A stretch of DNA of 64,000 nucleotides, from positions 19,158 through 83,157 of the forward strand of contig DASZWD010000067.1 of assembly GCA_035546775.1 (NCBI GenBank), written 5' to 3'. Origin of the DNA: Acidimicrobiales bacterium. GTDB taxonomy: Bacteria; Actinomycetota; Acidimicrobiia; Acidimicrobiales; JACCXE01. The notes under the pieces were generated by a model, which was not told the origin of the DNA, ran no database searches, and worked only from the letters and a program-made list of their open reading frames with translations. Positions 25,501 to 35,075 of the stretch are shown here, piece by piece. Position 1 is the stretch's first letter; each line of letters starts with the position of its first letter. The translations under genes were made by a program, and so were the position numbers.

Positions 25501-27189
25501 GTGGTCGACATTCCCCGTGACCGATTCGTGCGTTACCGCGAGCTCACCGAGCTCCTCGACGCCTTTGCGGCCGAGCATCCCGACCTCGTGGCGCTGTCCG
25601 AAATCGGCCGTTCGCACGAAGATCGGCCCATCACACTCGTCACGCTGACCAACACCGCGACCGGCCCGCACGACGAGAAACCGGCGCTGTGGGTCGACGC
25701 GAACATCCACGCCACCGAGCACACCGGCGGCCTCGCGGCGCTCAACCTGATCCACAAACTCGTCTCCGAGTACGGCATCGACCCGACCGTGACCCGCGCC
25801 CTCGACACGCGCTGCTTCTACGTCGTGCCCCGCATGAATCCCGACGGCGTAGAGCTCGCTCTCGGCGAGCGGCCGCGGTACGTACGGTCCTCGGCGCGCG
25901 CCTACCCGCGCACGGAGCAGCAGGACGGCCTCGTGCCCGAAGACATGGACGGCGACGGCCGCATCCTCACGATGCGCATCCCCGACCCGAACGGCCCGTG
26001 GAAGCCGTACTTCGACGACCCGCGCCTCCTCGTGCCCCGTGACCCGACCGAGGAGGGCACCGGCCCGTATTACCGGTTGCTCGACGAAGGTCGGATGCAG
26101 AACTACGACGGCGTGACGATCAAGTACGCACCGGCGCTCGCCGGCCTCGACATGAACCGCAACTACCCCGTCGAATGGCGCCCGGAGGGCGAGCAGCACG
26201 GCGCCGGCCCGTATCCCACCAGCGAGCCCGAGATCCGCGCCGTGGTCCAGGCGATCGTCGACCGGCCCAACATCTGCGCCTTCGTGCAGTACCACACGAT
26301 GTCGGGCGTCCACCTGCGCCCCTACGGCACCAAGAGCGACGAAGGCCTGCCCACGTTCGACCTCAATGTGTTCAAGGCCATCGGCAAGAAGGCCACCGAG
26401 CTCACCAAGTATCCGGCGGTGAGCGTCTTCCACGACTTCCGCTACGACCCCAAGGACACGATCACGGGCGTCGCCGACGACTGGGCCTACGACCACCTCG
26501 GCATCCACGCGTGGACGACCGAGTTCTGGTCGCCGATGCGCGCCGCGGGCATCGAGGAGTACAAGTTCATCGAGTGGTGGGACGAACACCCGCTCGAGGA
26601 CGACTTGAAGCTGCTGGCGTGGGCCGACGAGGTCGCACCGGGCGAGGGCTACGTCGACTGGTATCCCTACGATCACCCGGACCTCGGGCCGGTCGAACTC
26701 GGCGGCTGGAACGATCAGCTCGTCATCCGTAACCCACCGCCGCACCTCCTGGCGGACGAAGTGGCACCGCACGCCGATTTCGCCATCTGGCACCTGATGA
26801 TCTCGCCGCTGCTTCGCCTACGGTCCACGGAGGTGGAATCGGTGGGCGACGGAGCGTGGCGCGTCCGCGTCGTCGTGGAGAACAGTGGGTGGCTGCCGAC
26901 GAACGTCACCCAGAAGGCGATCGAACGCAAGGCGGTGCGACCGATCGAAGCGCGGTTGACGGTCACCGGTGACGGCCGCGTCGTCGGTGAACCCAAGATC
27001 GAGTTGGGTCAGCTCAGCGGGCGAGTCGGCAAGACGTCGATGCTCGGCGGCTTCGGCGGCGCCTCCGACCCGACGACCGATCGCGCCAAGGCGGAGTGGA
27101 TCGTGCGCGCCCCGGCGGGTGCACAGGTGGGCGTCGAGGTGTGGTCTCCCCGCGCCGGAGTCGTGCGCGCCACGCTCGAGTTGGCGTGA
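25501..27189 (+). CDS. M14-family zinc carboxypeptidase (562 aa)
   Basis: Zinc ligands are seen in ANIHATEHTGG (H-x2-E), with a later His in VQYHTMSG. GLDMNRNYPVEW supplies the substrate-binding Asn-Arg, and AWTTEFWSP the catalytic Glu (T-E). The C-terminal 150 residues form a beta-rich domain (VRVVVENSGWLPTNVTQK). No signal peptide is visible, so the enzyme is cytosolic or leaves by another route. The GTG at 25501 opens the conserved part; a TTG at 25444 is possible. Its stop overlaps the start of the DUF2156 gene (GTGA), so the two are coupled. It probably cleaves peptides; the true substrate is unknown. Confidence 0.88.
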   Translation: MVDIPRDRFVRYRELTELLDAFAAEHPDLVALSEIGRSHEDRPITLVTLTNTATGPHDEKPALWVDANIHATEHTGGLAALNLIHKLVSEYGIDPTVTRALDTRCFYVVPRMNPDGVELALGERPRYVRSSARAYPRTEQQDGLVPEDMDGDGRILTMRIPDPNGPWKPYFDDPRLLVPRDPTEEGTGPYYRLLDEGRMQNYDGVTIKYAPALAGLDMNRNYPVEWRPEGEQHGAGPYPTSEPEIRAVVQAIVDRPNICAFVQYHTMSGVHLRPYGTKSDEGLPTFDLNVFKAIGKKATELTKYPAVSVFHDFRYDPKDTITGVADDWAYDHLGIHAWTTEFWSPMRAAGIEEYKFIEWWDEHPLEDDLKLLAWADEVAPGEGYVDWYPYDHPDLGPVELGGWNDQLVIRNPPPHLLADEVAPHADFAIWHLMISPLLRLRSTEVESVGDGAWRVRVVVENSGWLPTNVTQKAIERKAVRPIEARLTVTGDGRVVGEPKIELGQLSGRVGKTSMLGGFGGASDPTTDRAKAEWIVRAPAGAQVGVEVWSPRAGVVRATLELA

Positions 27190-29543
27190 TCGAACTTCCG
27201 CTGGGCGGCCGACTGGTCGTCACCGGCAACCTGGCACAAGGTCCCAAGCCCTCGTTCGCCGCCATCGCGGCGGTGAACGAACTCGTGGTTCTCCTCGGTG
27301 CCTGGGACGGCCCCGGTGTGTTCGTGGTGTGCGACGAGCAGTCGACGGTCGACGAGTACCCGCGCCTTGCTGATGCCCTGTCTGCCTTCGGCTCCGACGG
27401 CAACCGGCGCGTCGTCTTCCTCGCCGACGCTGAAACGCTCGACGTCGCCGTCGTGACGGGCGTGGGCAACCGCACCGTACGCATCGCGCGCTGCGCCACG
27501 ACGCGGAAAGACCGGGCACTGTTCGGCGAGGGCTACGCCGGAGTCATCGACGCCGACCCCGCTCCCCGCTTCGAAGACCTCGGCAGCGGGTTCAGCGCGT
27601 CGTGCGGGACCGTCGGCGAAGTCGTGCAGCCACGGCGACGCATGCTCGGGCTGCCCCAGACGACGGTGCCGACGCGCGTCGCGTCGTGGGTCGAGGTCGA
27701 AGCGGGCGCCGACCTGCACGCCCGGCTCTGGTACTGCAGCGTCGACGTTCCGGGCGCGTCGTTCCTCGACCGCATCGCGGCGCGTCGGGCGACGGCACCT
27801 GACCGCCCGACCCGCGTCGCCGTCTTCCCGTCGGGCGAGTCGTGGCCGCCGCCCACAGAAGCCGCGCTCGACCGCCGGGCGCGCGTGCGCCGCCGCGGGG
27901 CCGCCCTCATCGCCCTCGCCGGACTGCTCGACGTCGCGTCGGCCATCACGCCGCCGCTCGAGCAGCGACTGCACGCGCTGCTGCGCCTCGTACCGCTCGC
28001 CGTGCCGCAGACCGCCACGGCGCTCGTCACCCTGTCGGGCCTCGCGCTGCTGGCGCTGGCCCGTGGCGTGCGCCGCGGCCAGTTGCGCGCCCACCGCGTC
28101 GCCATGGCGCTCCTCGTCGGATCGCTTGTCCTCCACGTGGTCAAGGGCGTCGACGTCGAAGAGGCGGTCACCGCCGGGCTCGTCGCCGCCTATCTGTACG
28201 TGCACCGCGACGATTTCGGAGCCCGCAGCCGCGAACGCGCCATCCGCCACGGCGTGCGCGTGGCGGCCGGTGGCCTGATCGCCACCGTCGTGTCGGTCGC
28301 CGGCGCGCTCGAGATCATCACCAGCGCCCGCGGCTCGCGCTTGGCGCTGCGCGACGCCTTCCTGGCGACGGTCGAGCGACTGGTCGGTATCACCAACGTG
28401 AAGCTGCCCGACCGCGTCGACGACTTCATGTCGCCGATGCTCCTCGCCGTTTCCGTCGGCTTCTTCTTCTGGATCGCGTGGCAGGCCATCCGCCCCGTCG
28501 CCGTGCGCCGCAGCAACCGCGACGAACTCGTCCGGGCGCGGCGCATCATCGACCAGTACTGCACCGGAACGCTCGACTACTTCGCCCTGCGCGAAGACAA
28601 AGAGTTCTTCTTCAGCGGCGAGTCCCTCGTCGCCTACGCCGTGCACCAGAGTGTGTGCCTCGTGTCGCCCGACCCGATCGGCCCGGTGTGGGAACGCGCC
28701 GCGGTGTGGGACGACTTCTTGCACTTCGCCGACGAGCACGGGTGGAGCGTCGGCCTCCTCGGCGTCGACGAGGACTGGTTGCCGATCTATCGCGCCGCGG
28801 GCATGCACGACATGTACGTGGGCGACGAGGCCGTCGTCGACGCGTCGCGCTTCAGCCTCGACGGTCCGCGCCGCAAGGCGCTGCGCCAGGCGACCAACCG
28901 CGTGCTGCGCTACGGCTACTCGGTCACGTTCCACGATCCGAGCGAAGTCGACGAGGAATACAAGCAGCGGGTGCTGGCAGTGATGACGAAGAGCCGCCGC
29001 GGCGACGTCGAGCGCGGGTTCTCCATGACCCTCGGACGCATCTTCAATCCGGAGGACAAGGGACTGTTGCTGGCGGTGTGCGCCGACAAGGACGGCACGC
29101 CGGTGGCCTTCTGCCAGTTCGTGCCCGCGCCCGGCATCAACGGGTTCTCGCTCGACCTGATGCGACGCGACGACGGCGACCACCCCAACGGCCTGCTCGA
29201 CTTCGTGATCGTGCAAACGCTGCTGCACCTGCGCGACGGCGGCTACGAAAAGCTCGGCCTCAACTTCGCCACCATGCGGGCGCTGCTTGCGGGTGAGACG
29301 GGTGCGGGGTTGACGACGCGCATCGAGCGCTGGGCGGTGCGACACATGTCGGGCTCGATGCAAATCGAGTCGCTGTGGTACTTCAACTCGAAGTTCGACC
29401 CCGAGTGGCAACCACGCTTCGCCGTCTACGACACCGTGGGCAACATCGTGCCGATCGCCTTCGCCATTGCACGGGCGGAGTCGTGGTGGGAGTTGCCGCT
29501 CATCGGTCGCTTCCTCATGCCTGCCGAAGCCCAGACGCGTTAG
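27186..29543 (+). CDS. MprF-like phosphatidylglycerol lysyltransferase-type membrane protein, DUF2156 (785 aa)
   Basis: The first 230 residues are a soluble domain of no clear family (GNLAQGPKPSFAAIAAVNEL). Five or more hydrophobic helices follow (about residues 235-445), then the catalytic DUF2156/GNAT-like domain: CTGTLDYFALREDKEFFFS, CLVSPDPIGP, KLGLNFATMRALLAG and SLWYFNSKFDPEWQPRFAVY, all close to the C-domain of MprF and LysX. Such enzymes move an amino acid from tRNA to a membrane lipid and change surface charge. The overlap with the M14 peptidase gene suggests joint use; the amino acid is not predictable. Confidence 0.8.
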   Translation: MIELPLGGRLVVTGNLAQGPKPSFAAIAAVNELVVLLGAWDGPGVFVVCDEQSTVDEYPRLADALSAFGSDGNRRVVFLADAETLDVAVVTGVGNRTVRIARCATTRKDRALFGEGYAGVIDADPAPRFEDLGSGFSASCGTVGEVVQPRRRMLGLPQTTVPTRVASWVEVEAGADLHARLWYCSVDVPGASFLDRIAARRATAPDRPTRVAVFPSGESWPPPTEAALDRRARVRRRGAALIALAGLLDVASAITPPLEQRLHALLRLVPLAVPQTATALVTLSGLALLALARGVRRGQLRAHRVAMALLVGSLVLHVVKGVDVEEAVTAGLVAAYLYVHRDDFGARSRERAIRHGVRVAAGGLIATVVSVAGALEIITSARGSRLALRDAFLATVERLVGITNVKLPDRVDDFMSPMLLAVSVGFFFWIAWQAIRPVAVRRSNRDELVRARRIIDQYCTGTLDYFALREDKEFFFSGESLVAYAVHQSVCLVSPDPIGPVWERAAVWDDFLHFADEHGWSVGLLGVDEDWLPIYRAAGMHDMYVGDEAVVDASRFSLDGPRRKALRQATNRVLRYGYSVTFHDPSEVDEEYKQRVLAVMTKSRRGDVERGFSMTLGRIFNPEDKGLLLAVCADKDGTPVAFCQFVPAPGINGFSLDLMRRDDGDHPNGLLDFVIVQTLLHLRDGGYEKLGLNFATMRALLAGETGAGLTTRIERWAVRHMSGSMQIESLWYFNSKFDPEWQPRFAVYDTVGNIVPIAFAIARAESWWELPLIGRFLMPAEAQTR

Positions 29544-30784
29544 CGCACGAGGTACCACGCGGGCAGGAACGCCATCAGCGCGGCGGTGAACACCACCAGC
29601 GTCGTGGACACCCACCCGCTGCGCCACTCGCCGAGCACGTCGGCGCGCGCCGCCAGCGCCATCAGCAGCAGGATTGGCGGCGCCGCCAACCCGTTGAACA
29701 AGGCGGCGAGAAACAGGGCGTGGATCGGGTTGACGTGACCGAAGTTCAGGGCGGCGCCGATGACCATGCCGCCGGCGATGACGCCGTAGAACCCCGGCGC
29801 CTGGCGCAGCGTGCGCGACAACCCCTCGTCCCACGCGAACGTCTCGGCGATGGCGTAGGCGCTCGAACCCACGAGCGTCGGGATGGCGAGCAGGCCCGTC
29901 CCGACGATGCCGAGCGTGAACAGCAGGCTGGCGAATCGCCCGGCAACGGGTCGCAACGCGGCGGCCGCCTCCTGCGCCGTCTCGATCGACGCGCCGTGCT
30001 TGCCGAGCGTTACCGCCGTCGCGGTGAGGATGGCGAACATGACGAAGACGCCGGCGGTGATACCGGCCACGACGTCGATGCGCATCCGGCGCAGTTCGGC
30101 GCGCGTCATCTCCTCCGTGGCGTGCTCCTCGACCTCCTCGGCCGCTTGCCAAAAGAACAGGTAGGGCGAGATTGTCGTGCCGAAGATGGCGATGAGCGCC
30201 GCCAGGTGGGTGCGATCGTTGTGCCACGTCGGGCGGAACGTGGCGCGCGCCACCTCGCCCCACGGGACGTGCACCGACAGCAGCACGGCGAAGTAGGCCA
30301 CCAACGACAGCACGAGCCAGCGCAGCAGTTTCGAATAGCGCTCGTAGGGCACGCGGATCTCGAGCATCGTGATCCCCGCGGCGAAGACGACGACGCCCAC
30401 GGCGAGCGGCACGGGCGCCACGAGATGCAGCGCGGCGGCCATCGACCCGAGGTCGGCGCCGACGTTGAACGTGTTGGCGGCGACCACGAGCAGCAGCACC
30501 GGGTAGACGACAACTGACGGATAGCGGCGACGCACGATCGACGCCAGCCCGCGGTCGGTGACGAGCCCGAAGCGGGCCGCCAACTCGACGACGGCAGCGG
30601 CAAGGGGCAGCGACACCAGCGCCGTCCACAACAGGTCGAAGCGCAGCGTGGCGCCGACCTGTGAGTAGGTGCCGATGCCTGACGGGTCGTCGTCGGCCGC
30701 GCCCGTGATCAGACCGGGGCCAAGGGACCTGAAGTAACCGCCGCGAAGGCGCGCGTGCCGGCGATGGTTGCGGCGGCGGGGCAA
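29540..30784 (-). CDS. NRAMP-like divalent metal transporter (414 aa)
   Basis: Eleven or so hydrophobic helices are seen. LGPGLITGAADDDPSGIGTY matches helix 1 of the NRAMP family, with the DPGN motif replaced by DDPSG. IFGTTISPYLFFWQAAEEV corresponds to helix 6, where MPH is replaced by SPY. Both changes are known in NRAMP-related subgroups, so Mn/Fe specificity should not be assumed; magnesium or another ion is possible. The TTG start directly follows the stop of the VWA gene, so it may be cotranscribed, and its end overlaps the end of the MprF-like gene on the other strand by 4 bp. Confidence 0.85.
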   Translation of the reverse strand: MPRRRNHRRHARLRGGYFRSLGPGLITGAADDDPSGIGTYSQVGATLRFDLLWTALVSLPLAAAVVELAARFGLVTDRGLASIVRRRYPSVVVYPVLLLVVAANTFNVGADLGSMAAALHLVAPVPLAVGVVVFAAGITMLEIRVPYERYSKLLRWLVLSLVAYFAVLLSVHVPWGEVARATFRPTWHNDRTHLAALIAIFGTTISPYLFFWQAAEEVEEHATEEMTRAELRRMRIDVVAGITAGVFVMFAILTATAVTLGKHGASIETAQEAAAALRPVAGRFASLLFTLGIVGTGLLAIPTLVGSSAYAIAETFAWDEGLSRTLRQAPGFYGVIAGGMVIGAALNFGHVNPIHALFLAALFNGLAAPPILLLMALAARADVLGEWRSGWVSTTLVVFTAALMAFLPAWYLVR

Positions 30785-32806
30785 CTAGCGCGCGGTATGG
30801 GCGCGGCGGTCGCCGCTGAGTGAGCGCTTGTGCTCGATGAAGTCGACGAGCACGTAGTCGCCGAGCGTTTCCGGCGTCGTGAAGAAGGCGCGGCCCTGGT
30901 TGAGCTGCGTCAGCTTCTCGATGAAGGCTTTCAAGTACGACGTGGCGTCGAGCATGAACGTGTTGATCTTGATGCCGTCGCGCGTGAGGCGGATCACTTC
31001 CTTGAAGGTAGCGTCGATGGTCTCCTGCACCGGCGGGTAGCTGAAGAAGACCTCGCCGTCGTCCTGGATGTGGGCCGTCGGTTCGCCGTCGGTGATCATG
31101 ATGATTTGCTTGGTGCCCGACTGGCGCGCCAGCAGCTGGCGGGCGAGCAGGAAACCGTGCTGCATGTTGGTGCCGTACACGAAGTCCCACGACACCTCGG
31201 GCAGGTCGCGCGGCTTGAGCACGCGCGCCACCTCGGAGAAACCGACGATGCCGAGGTAGTCCTTGGGGAACTGCGACGAGATCAACGAATGCAGCGCCAT
31301 CGCCACCTTCTTGGCCGCGAGGAAGTTGTCGCGCATCGGCATCGACAGCGACAGGTCGACCATCAGCACCGTCGCCGAGCGCGTCACCGTCTCGGTGCGC
31401 TCGATCTCGAAGTCGTCGGGGGTGAGGCGCACCGGCGAGCCGGCGCCGTTGCGGCGCACCGCGTTGGCGACGGTCGCTTCGATGTTGAGGTTGAAGTTGT
31501 CGCCGAACTCGTAGGGCTTGGTCTGGAAGCTGCGCTCGTGACCCACGCCGAGCGGGTCGACCTCGTGCGTGCCCATGCGGTCCTTGGCCAGCTTGGAGAA
31601 CAGGTCGCGCAGCGCGTTGCCGCCGATGCGACGCATGCCCTTGGGCGTCAGCTCGAGACGGCCTTCCTTTTGCTCGATCAGCCCCGCCTGCTCAAGCGTC
31701 TTGGACAGCTCCGCGAGCTTCTCGAGCGAGCGAGCGGAGTCAGGGCCGAGCAGCTCGGCGGCGCGGTCGAGGTCGACGTCGGCCAGCGCACCGGGCGAGG
31801 ACGCCTGGCGCAGCAAGTTCTCCAGCGAGTCGAGGTCGCCAAGCTCGTTCAGCAGCGACGCCGCCTGGGCGAAGCCGAGCGGGTCCTGGCCCGAGAAGTT
31901 GTAGCGCCGCTCCCACCCGGCGCCGGGAAACGCCTGCTGCAGGTTGCTCGACAGGCGGCTCACCTGGAACGCCAGGTCCATGTCTTCCATGAGCGCTTCG
32001 GCGAGGCCTTGGAGCTGCGCCCGCTGCTCGGGCGTCATCGAGTTGAGCATCGCCTGCATCTGCGCCATCTGCTGGGCCATGTTCTCGAGCAACTCGTCGA
32101 GCGTCTGCGGGTTGTCGGGGAAGAACTGGCCGTGCTTGGCCATGAACTCTTCGAAGGACGGATCGATCGGCTCGCCCGACTCGCGCTGTTCGAGCATGCG
32201 ATTGAGGTCGTTGAACATGTCCTTCATCGCCTGCATCTGCTCAGGCGACACGTTGCCCATCGAACCCATCATCTGGTTGAACTGGGTGTTGAGGAGCTCC
32301 TGCTTCAACTCCTCCATCAACTCTTCGAACTGCTGGCGCGCCTGCTCGGACTCGAAGTCGTAGTTCTGGAGTTCACGCACCTGGCCGGCGAGGTCGGGCG
32401 GCAACAAGTCGAGCTGCAAACCCTTCTCCGCCATCGCCTGGTCGGTGACCTCCTGGCGGCGCTGATCGCCCGACTGTTTTGCTTGCTGGCGCGTTTGCTC
32501 GAGGCCTTCGCGTTCGGTCTCGACCACGTCGCGCAGGCGCTGCGCGATGTCCTCGTAGACACCGCCGAGGTCGTGGCGCTCGAGTTCGTCGCGCCGGCGG
32601 CGGCGCAGCTTCTCGAGCATCTCGCGGATGCCCTGGATGCGCTCACCGTTGGCGTCGCGCATGCCCGACTGGAGCAGCCGGCGCAGCGCGGCGTTGAGGT
32701 CGCCGTGGTACAGCAAGTCGTCGGTGACCTGGTCGAGGATGTCGTCGGCCCCGAGTTCGAACCCGGTCTGGGTCCCGTCCCAGCGGCTGTACCGGAACCG
32801 GCTCAC
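30785..32806 (-). CDS. VWA-domain protein, partner of the MoxR-like ATPase (673 aa)
   Basis: The N-terminal two thirds are helical and Gln/Glu/Met-rich, likely coiled coils (MEELKQELLNTQFNQMMG). The last 200 residues form a von Willebrand A domain with a complete MIDAS: D-L-S-L-S in MVDLSLSMPM, a Thr/Asp region in DYLGIVGFSEVA, and ITDGEPTA. It is found next to the MoxR/Mg-chelatase-type ATPase gene with a two- or three-base gap, as in many VWA-MoxR pairs that insert metals or remodel complexes. The substrate is unknown. There is no signal peptide. Confidence 0.88.
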   Translation of the reverse strand: MSRFRYSRWDGTQTGFELGADDILDQVTDDLLYHGDLNAALRRLLQSGMRDANGERIQGIREMLEKLRRRRRDELERHDLGGVYEDIAQRLRDVVETEREGLEQTRQQAKQSGDQRRQEVTDQAMAEKGLQLDLLPPDLAGQVRELQNYDFESEQARQQFEELMEELKQELLNTQFNQMMGSMGNVSPEQMQAMKDMFNDLNRMLEQRESGEPIDPSFEEFMAKHGQFFPDNPQTLDELLENMAQQMAQMQAMLNSMTPEQRAQLQGLAEALMEDMDLAFQVSRLSSNLQQAFPGAGWERRYNFSGQDPLGFAQAASLLNELGDLDSLENLLRQASSPGALADVDLDRAAELLGPDSARSLEKLAELSKTLEQAGLIEQKEGRLELTPKGMRRIGGNALRDLFSKLAKDRMGTHEVDPLGVGHERSFQTKPYEFGDNFNLNIEATVANAVRRNGAGSPVRLTPDDFEIERTETVTRSATVLMVDLSLSMPMRDNFLAAKKVAMALHSLISSQFPKDYLGIVGFSEVARVLKPRDLPEVSWDFVYGTNMQHGFLLARQLLARQSGTKQIIMITDGEPTAHIQDDGEVFFSYPPVQETIDATFKEVIRLTRDGIKINTFMLDATSYLKAFIEKLTQLNQGRAFFTTPETLGDYVLVDFIEHKRSLSGDRRAHTAR

Positions 32807-32809
32807 GAC

Positions 32810-34204
32810 TCAGCGCGCCCGGTAGGCGATACGGCCGCCGGCGGCGTCCTTGTTCAGGCGCTTGCTGAGGTGCAGGCCTTCGAGGATGAACTCGATGGCC
32901 GACGCGATCGCCGGCGGATCCTCCGACCCGGCCAGCTCGCGGGCCGGGGCGGCCAGCGCGGGGATCGACTTGACCACATCCGCGTAGCTCGAGGCCGGCA
33001 CGTCGTCGCCGGCGTGGACAACCGTGCCGCCGTCGAAGGACGCCGGCACCTCGCGGAACTGCTCGATCGGGCAGCGCTCCTTGAACACCGTCAGCACGGC
33101 GGACTTGATGAGCTTCTCGACGACCTGCTCGTCGCGACCGTCGTCGAGCGACTCGATCTCGATCTTGCCGCTCGTCGACGACGCCAGCGCGTCGAGGTCG
33201 CTCACACGCGGCACCGCCACCGGCTCGCCCAGGATCAGGGCGCGGCGCAAGGCGTTGGCCACGATCGTCTCGGCGTTGGCCACGGTGAGGCGCACCGACA
33301 CGCCCGAGCGCTGGTTGATCTGACTGGAGGCGCGGGCCAGGTGCGTGAGCGTGGCGATGATCTCGTTCATGAAGTCGGGGACTTCGATGCGCACCCCGAC
33401 GTCGGGGATCTCCGCCTCCTGCTTGACCACGTCGATCTCGGTGTCGATCTCGAGCGGGTAGTGCGTGCGCACCTGGGCGCCGAAGCGGTCCTTGAGCGGC
33501 GTGATGATGCGGCCGCGGTTGGTGTAGTCGTCGGGGTTGGCCGTGGCCACGAGCATCACGTCGAGCGGGAGGCGGATCTTGTAGCCGCGCACCTGAACGT
33601 CGCGCTCTTCGAGCACGTTGAGCAGGCCGACCTGGATACGTTCGGCGAGGTCGGGCAGCTCGTTGATGGCGAAGATGCCGCGGTTGGTGCGCGGGATGAG
33701 GCCGTAGTGAATGGTCAGCTCGTCCGAGAGATAGCGGCCTTCCGCCACCTTGATCGGGTCGACCTCACCGATGAGGTCGGCGACGGAGGTATCGGGCGTC
33801 GCCAGCTTCTCGCCGTAGCGGGTGCTGCGGTGCACCCACTCGATCGGCGTCTCGTCGCCCTTGTGCACCACCAACTCGGTGGCGTGCTTCGACACGGGGT
33901 TGTACGGATCGTCGTTGATCTCGCTGCCGGCGACGATCGGCATCCACTCGTCGAGGAGTTCGATCAGCGAGCGGATGATGCGGGTCTTGGCCTGGCCGCG
34001 TTCGCCGAGCAGGACCATGTCGTGGCCCGCCAGGATCGCGTTGGCGACCTGCGGTAGCACCGTGTCTTCGTAACCGAGAACTCCTTCGACCAACGGCTGG
34101 CCCGCCTTCAAGCGGGCGACGGCGTTGCGCCGTACCTCTTCCTTGATCGGCACGGATTCCCAACCAGAAGCGCGGAGTTCACCAAGGGTTGTCGGGCGAC
34201 TCAT
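32810..34204 (-). CDS. MoxR / magnesium-chelatase-type AAA+ ATPase (464 aa)
   Basis: Walker A is GERGQAKTR, Walker B GIFAINELPDLAE, and the sensor region follows with PLDVMLVATANPDDYTNRG and IITPLKDRFGAQ. The start ATG at 34204 yields a protein of the length usual for this two-gene system. Together with the VWA protein it probably forms a chaperone machine that opens or matures a client protein. A tandem 35-bp duplication lies between it and the divergent lipoprotein gene. Confidence 0.9.
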   Translation of the reverse strand: MSRPTTLGELRASGWESVPIKEEVRRNAVARLKAGQPLVEGVLGYEDTVLPQVANAILAGHDMVLLGERGQAKTRIIRSLIELLDEWMPIVAGSEINDDPYNPVSKHATELVVHKGDETPIEWVHRSTRYGEKLATPDTSVADLIGEVDPIKVAEGRYLSDELTIHYGLIPRTNRGIFAINELPDLAERIQVGLLNVLEERDVQVRGYKIRLPLDVMLVATANPDDYTNRGRIITPLKDRFGAQVRTHYPLEIDTEIDVVKQEAEIPDVGVRIEVPDFMNEIIATLTHLARASSQINQRSGVSVRLTVANAETIVANALRRALILGEPVAVPRVSDLDALASSTSGKIEIESLDDGRDEQVVEKLIKSAVLTVFKERCPIEQFREVPASFDGGTVVHAGDDVPASSYADVVKSIPALAAPARELAGSEDPPAIASAIEFILEGLHLSKRLNKDAAGGRIAYRAR

Positions 34205-34214
34205 TCCCCCACCC

Positions 34215-34284
34215 TACGCCCTCCCACCCACCCCGTTTCCTTGCTCGCTTACGCCCTCCCACCCGCCCTGTTTCCTTGCTCGCT
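34215..34284. repeat. 35-bp tandem duplication in the divergent promoter region
   Basis: Units 34215-34249 and 34250-34284 start TACGCCCTCCCACCC and end TTTCCTTGCTCGCT, differing at two positions. A third partial copy (TACGCT) follows. It lies between the MoxR start (34204) and the lipoprotein start (34298), so it may duplicate promoter elements. Confidence 0.85.
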
Positions 34285-34297
34285 TACGCTCGAACCA

Positions 34298-35056
34298 ATG
34301 CGTCTTGTGCCCGGACGAGCGGTGGTTCTGGCGGCCGCGTCGTTGGTGCTGTTCAGCGGGTGCAATCACGCCGCCGCGGGCCATGCGGGGGCGCCAACCA
34401 CCACATCGACGACTACCGCCGCCGGTGCGCACACCTATCGCGGCACCGCGCAGTTCACCGGCACCCTGACGGCGTTCCGCGCCCCCGACGCCCTCACCGA
34501 CCCGATCCCGACGCCGTTCACCCTCACCGTGCCCGACGCCGGGCGGGGCGGTTTCACCATCACCGGCGCCGACATCGACGGTGACGAGGAGACGATCGTG
34601 TGGTCGGGCGGACGGCCGCTGCCCGTCACCGGCACCTGCGGCCTCGACGTGGGCGAGGTTCCCGTCGTGCTGACACCCGCCGGCGCCACCTTCGCAATCG
34701 ACGGCGGCGCCCGGGCGCTGACGGCCGGCGATTGCATGTTCAACTCGTCGGTGGCGGTCGGCAACGGCGGACTGGCCGAGCCCGTGCCGTCGGTGTCGTT
34801 CCTGCTCCACACCGACGCGGCGTTCAAGCCGACGGGTGGCACGTCGGTCACCGTCGGCCCCGTGCGCCGCTACGAGGGACACCGCGGTGCCGCCGAGGCC
34901 ACCGGCACCTTCACGGTGACGACCCAGCGCGGCGACACGTGGCGCGCCACCCGCGTCACGCTCGGCAACGGCACGTGGATCCTCGACGTGACGAAGGCGG
35001 CGAGCGGCGCGTTGGCGGTGCAGGCGCAGTTCAGCGGTGACCTCACCGTCGCGTAA
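34298..35056 (+). CDS. secreted lipoprotein of unknown function (252 aa)
   Basis: MRLVPGRAVVLAAASLVLFSGC is a lipoprotein signal with the lipobox LFSGC, followed by a TTTSTTTAA linker. The mature part is beta-rich (YRGTAQFTGTLTAFR, VTVGPVRRYEGH, GTFTVTTQRGDTWRATRV) with two further Cys (GTCGLDV, GDCMF) that could pair. No catalytic motif is recognised. It precedes the GH2 gene by about 20 bp on the same strand and may be cotranscribed. Confidence 0.7.
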   Translation: MRLVPGRAVVLAAASLVLFSGCNHAAAGHAGAPTTTSTTTAAGAHTYRGTAQFTGTLTAFRAPDALTDPIPTPFTLTVPDAGRGGFTITGADIDGDEETIVWSGGRPLPVTGTCGLDVGEVPVVLTPAGATFAIDGGARALTAGDCMFNSSVAVGNGGLAEPVPSVSFLLHTDAAFKPTGGTSVTVGPVRRYEGHRGAAEATGTFTVTTQRGDTWRATRVTLGNGTWILDVTKAASGALAVQAQFSGDLTVA

Positions 35057-35075
35057 TCGCTAGCGTCGCCGATTC

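Noticed and set aside
27009..31190. A 1393-codon open frame on the minus strand
   Set aside because: It lies antisense to the M14 and MprF-like genes and gives a low-information Arg/His/Asp-rich protein; such antisense frames are a side effect of high GC. The sense genes have clear domains.
30830..34057. A 1075-codon open frame on the plus strand
   Set aside because: It runs antisense to the VWA and MoxR genes, which have intact MIDAS and Walker motifs. The translated product is mostly Val/Glu/Arg/His/Leu without domains.
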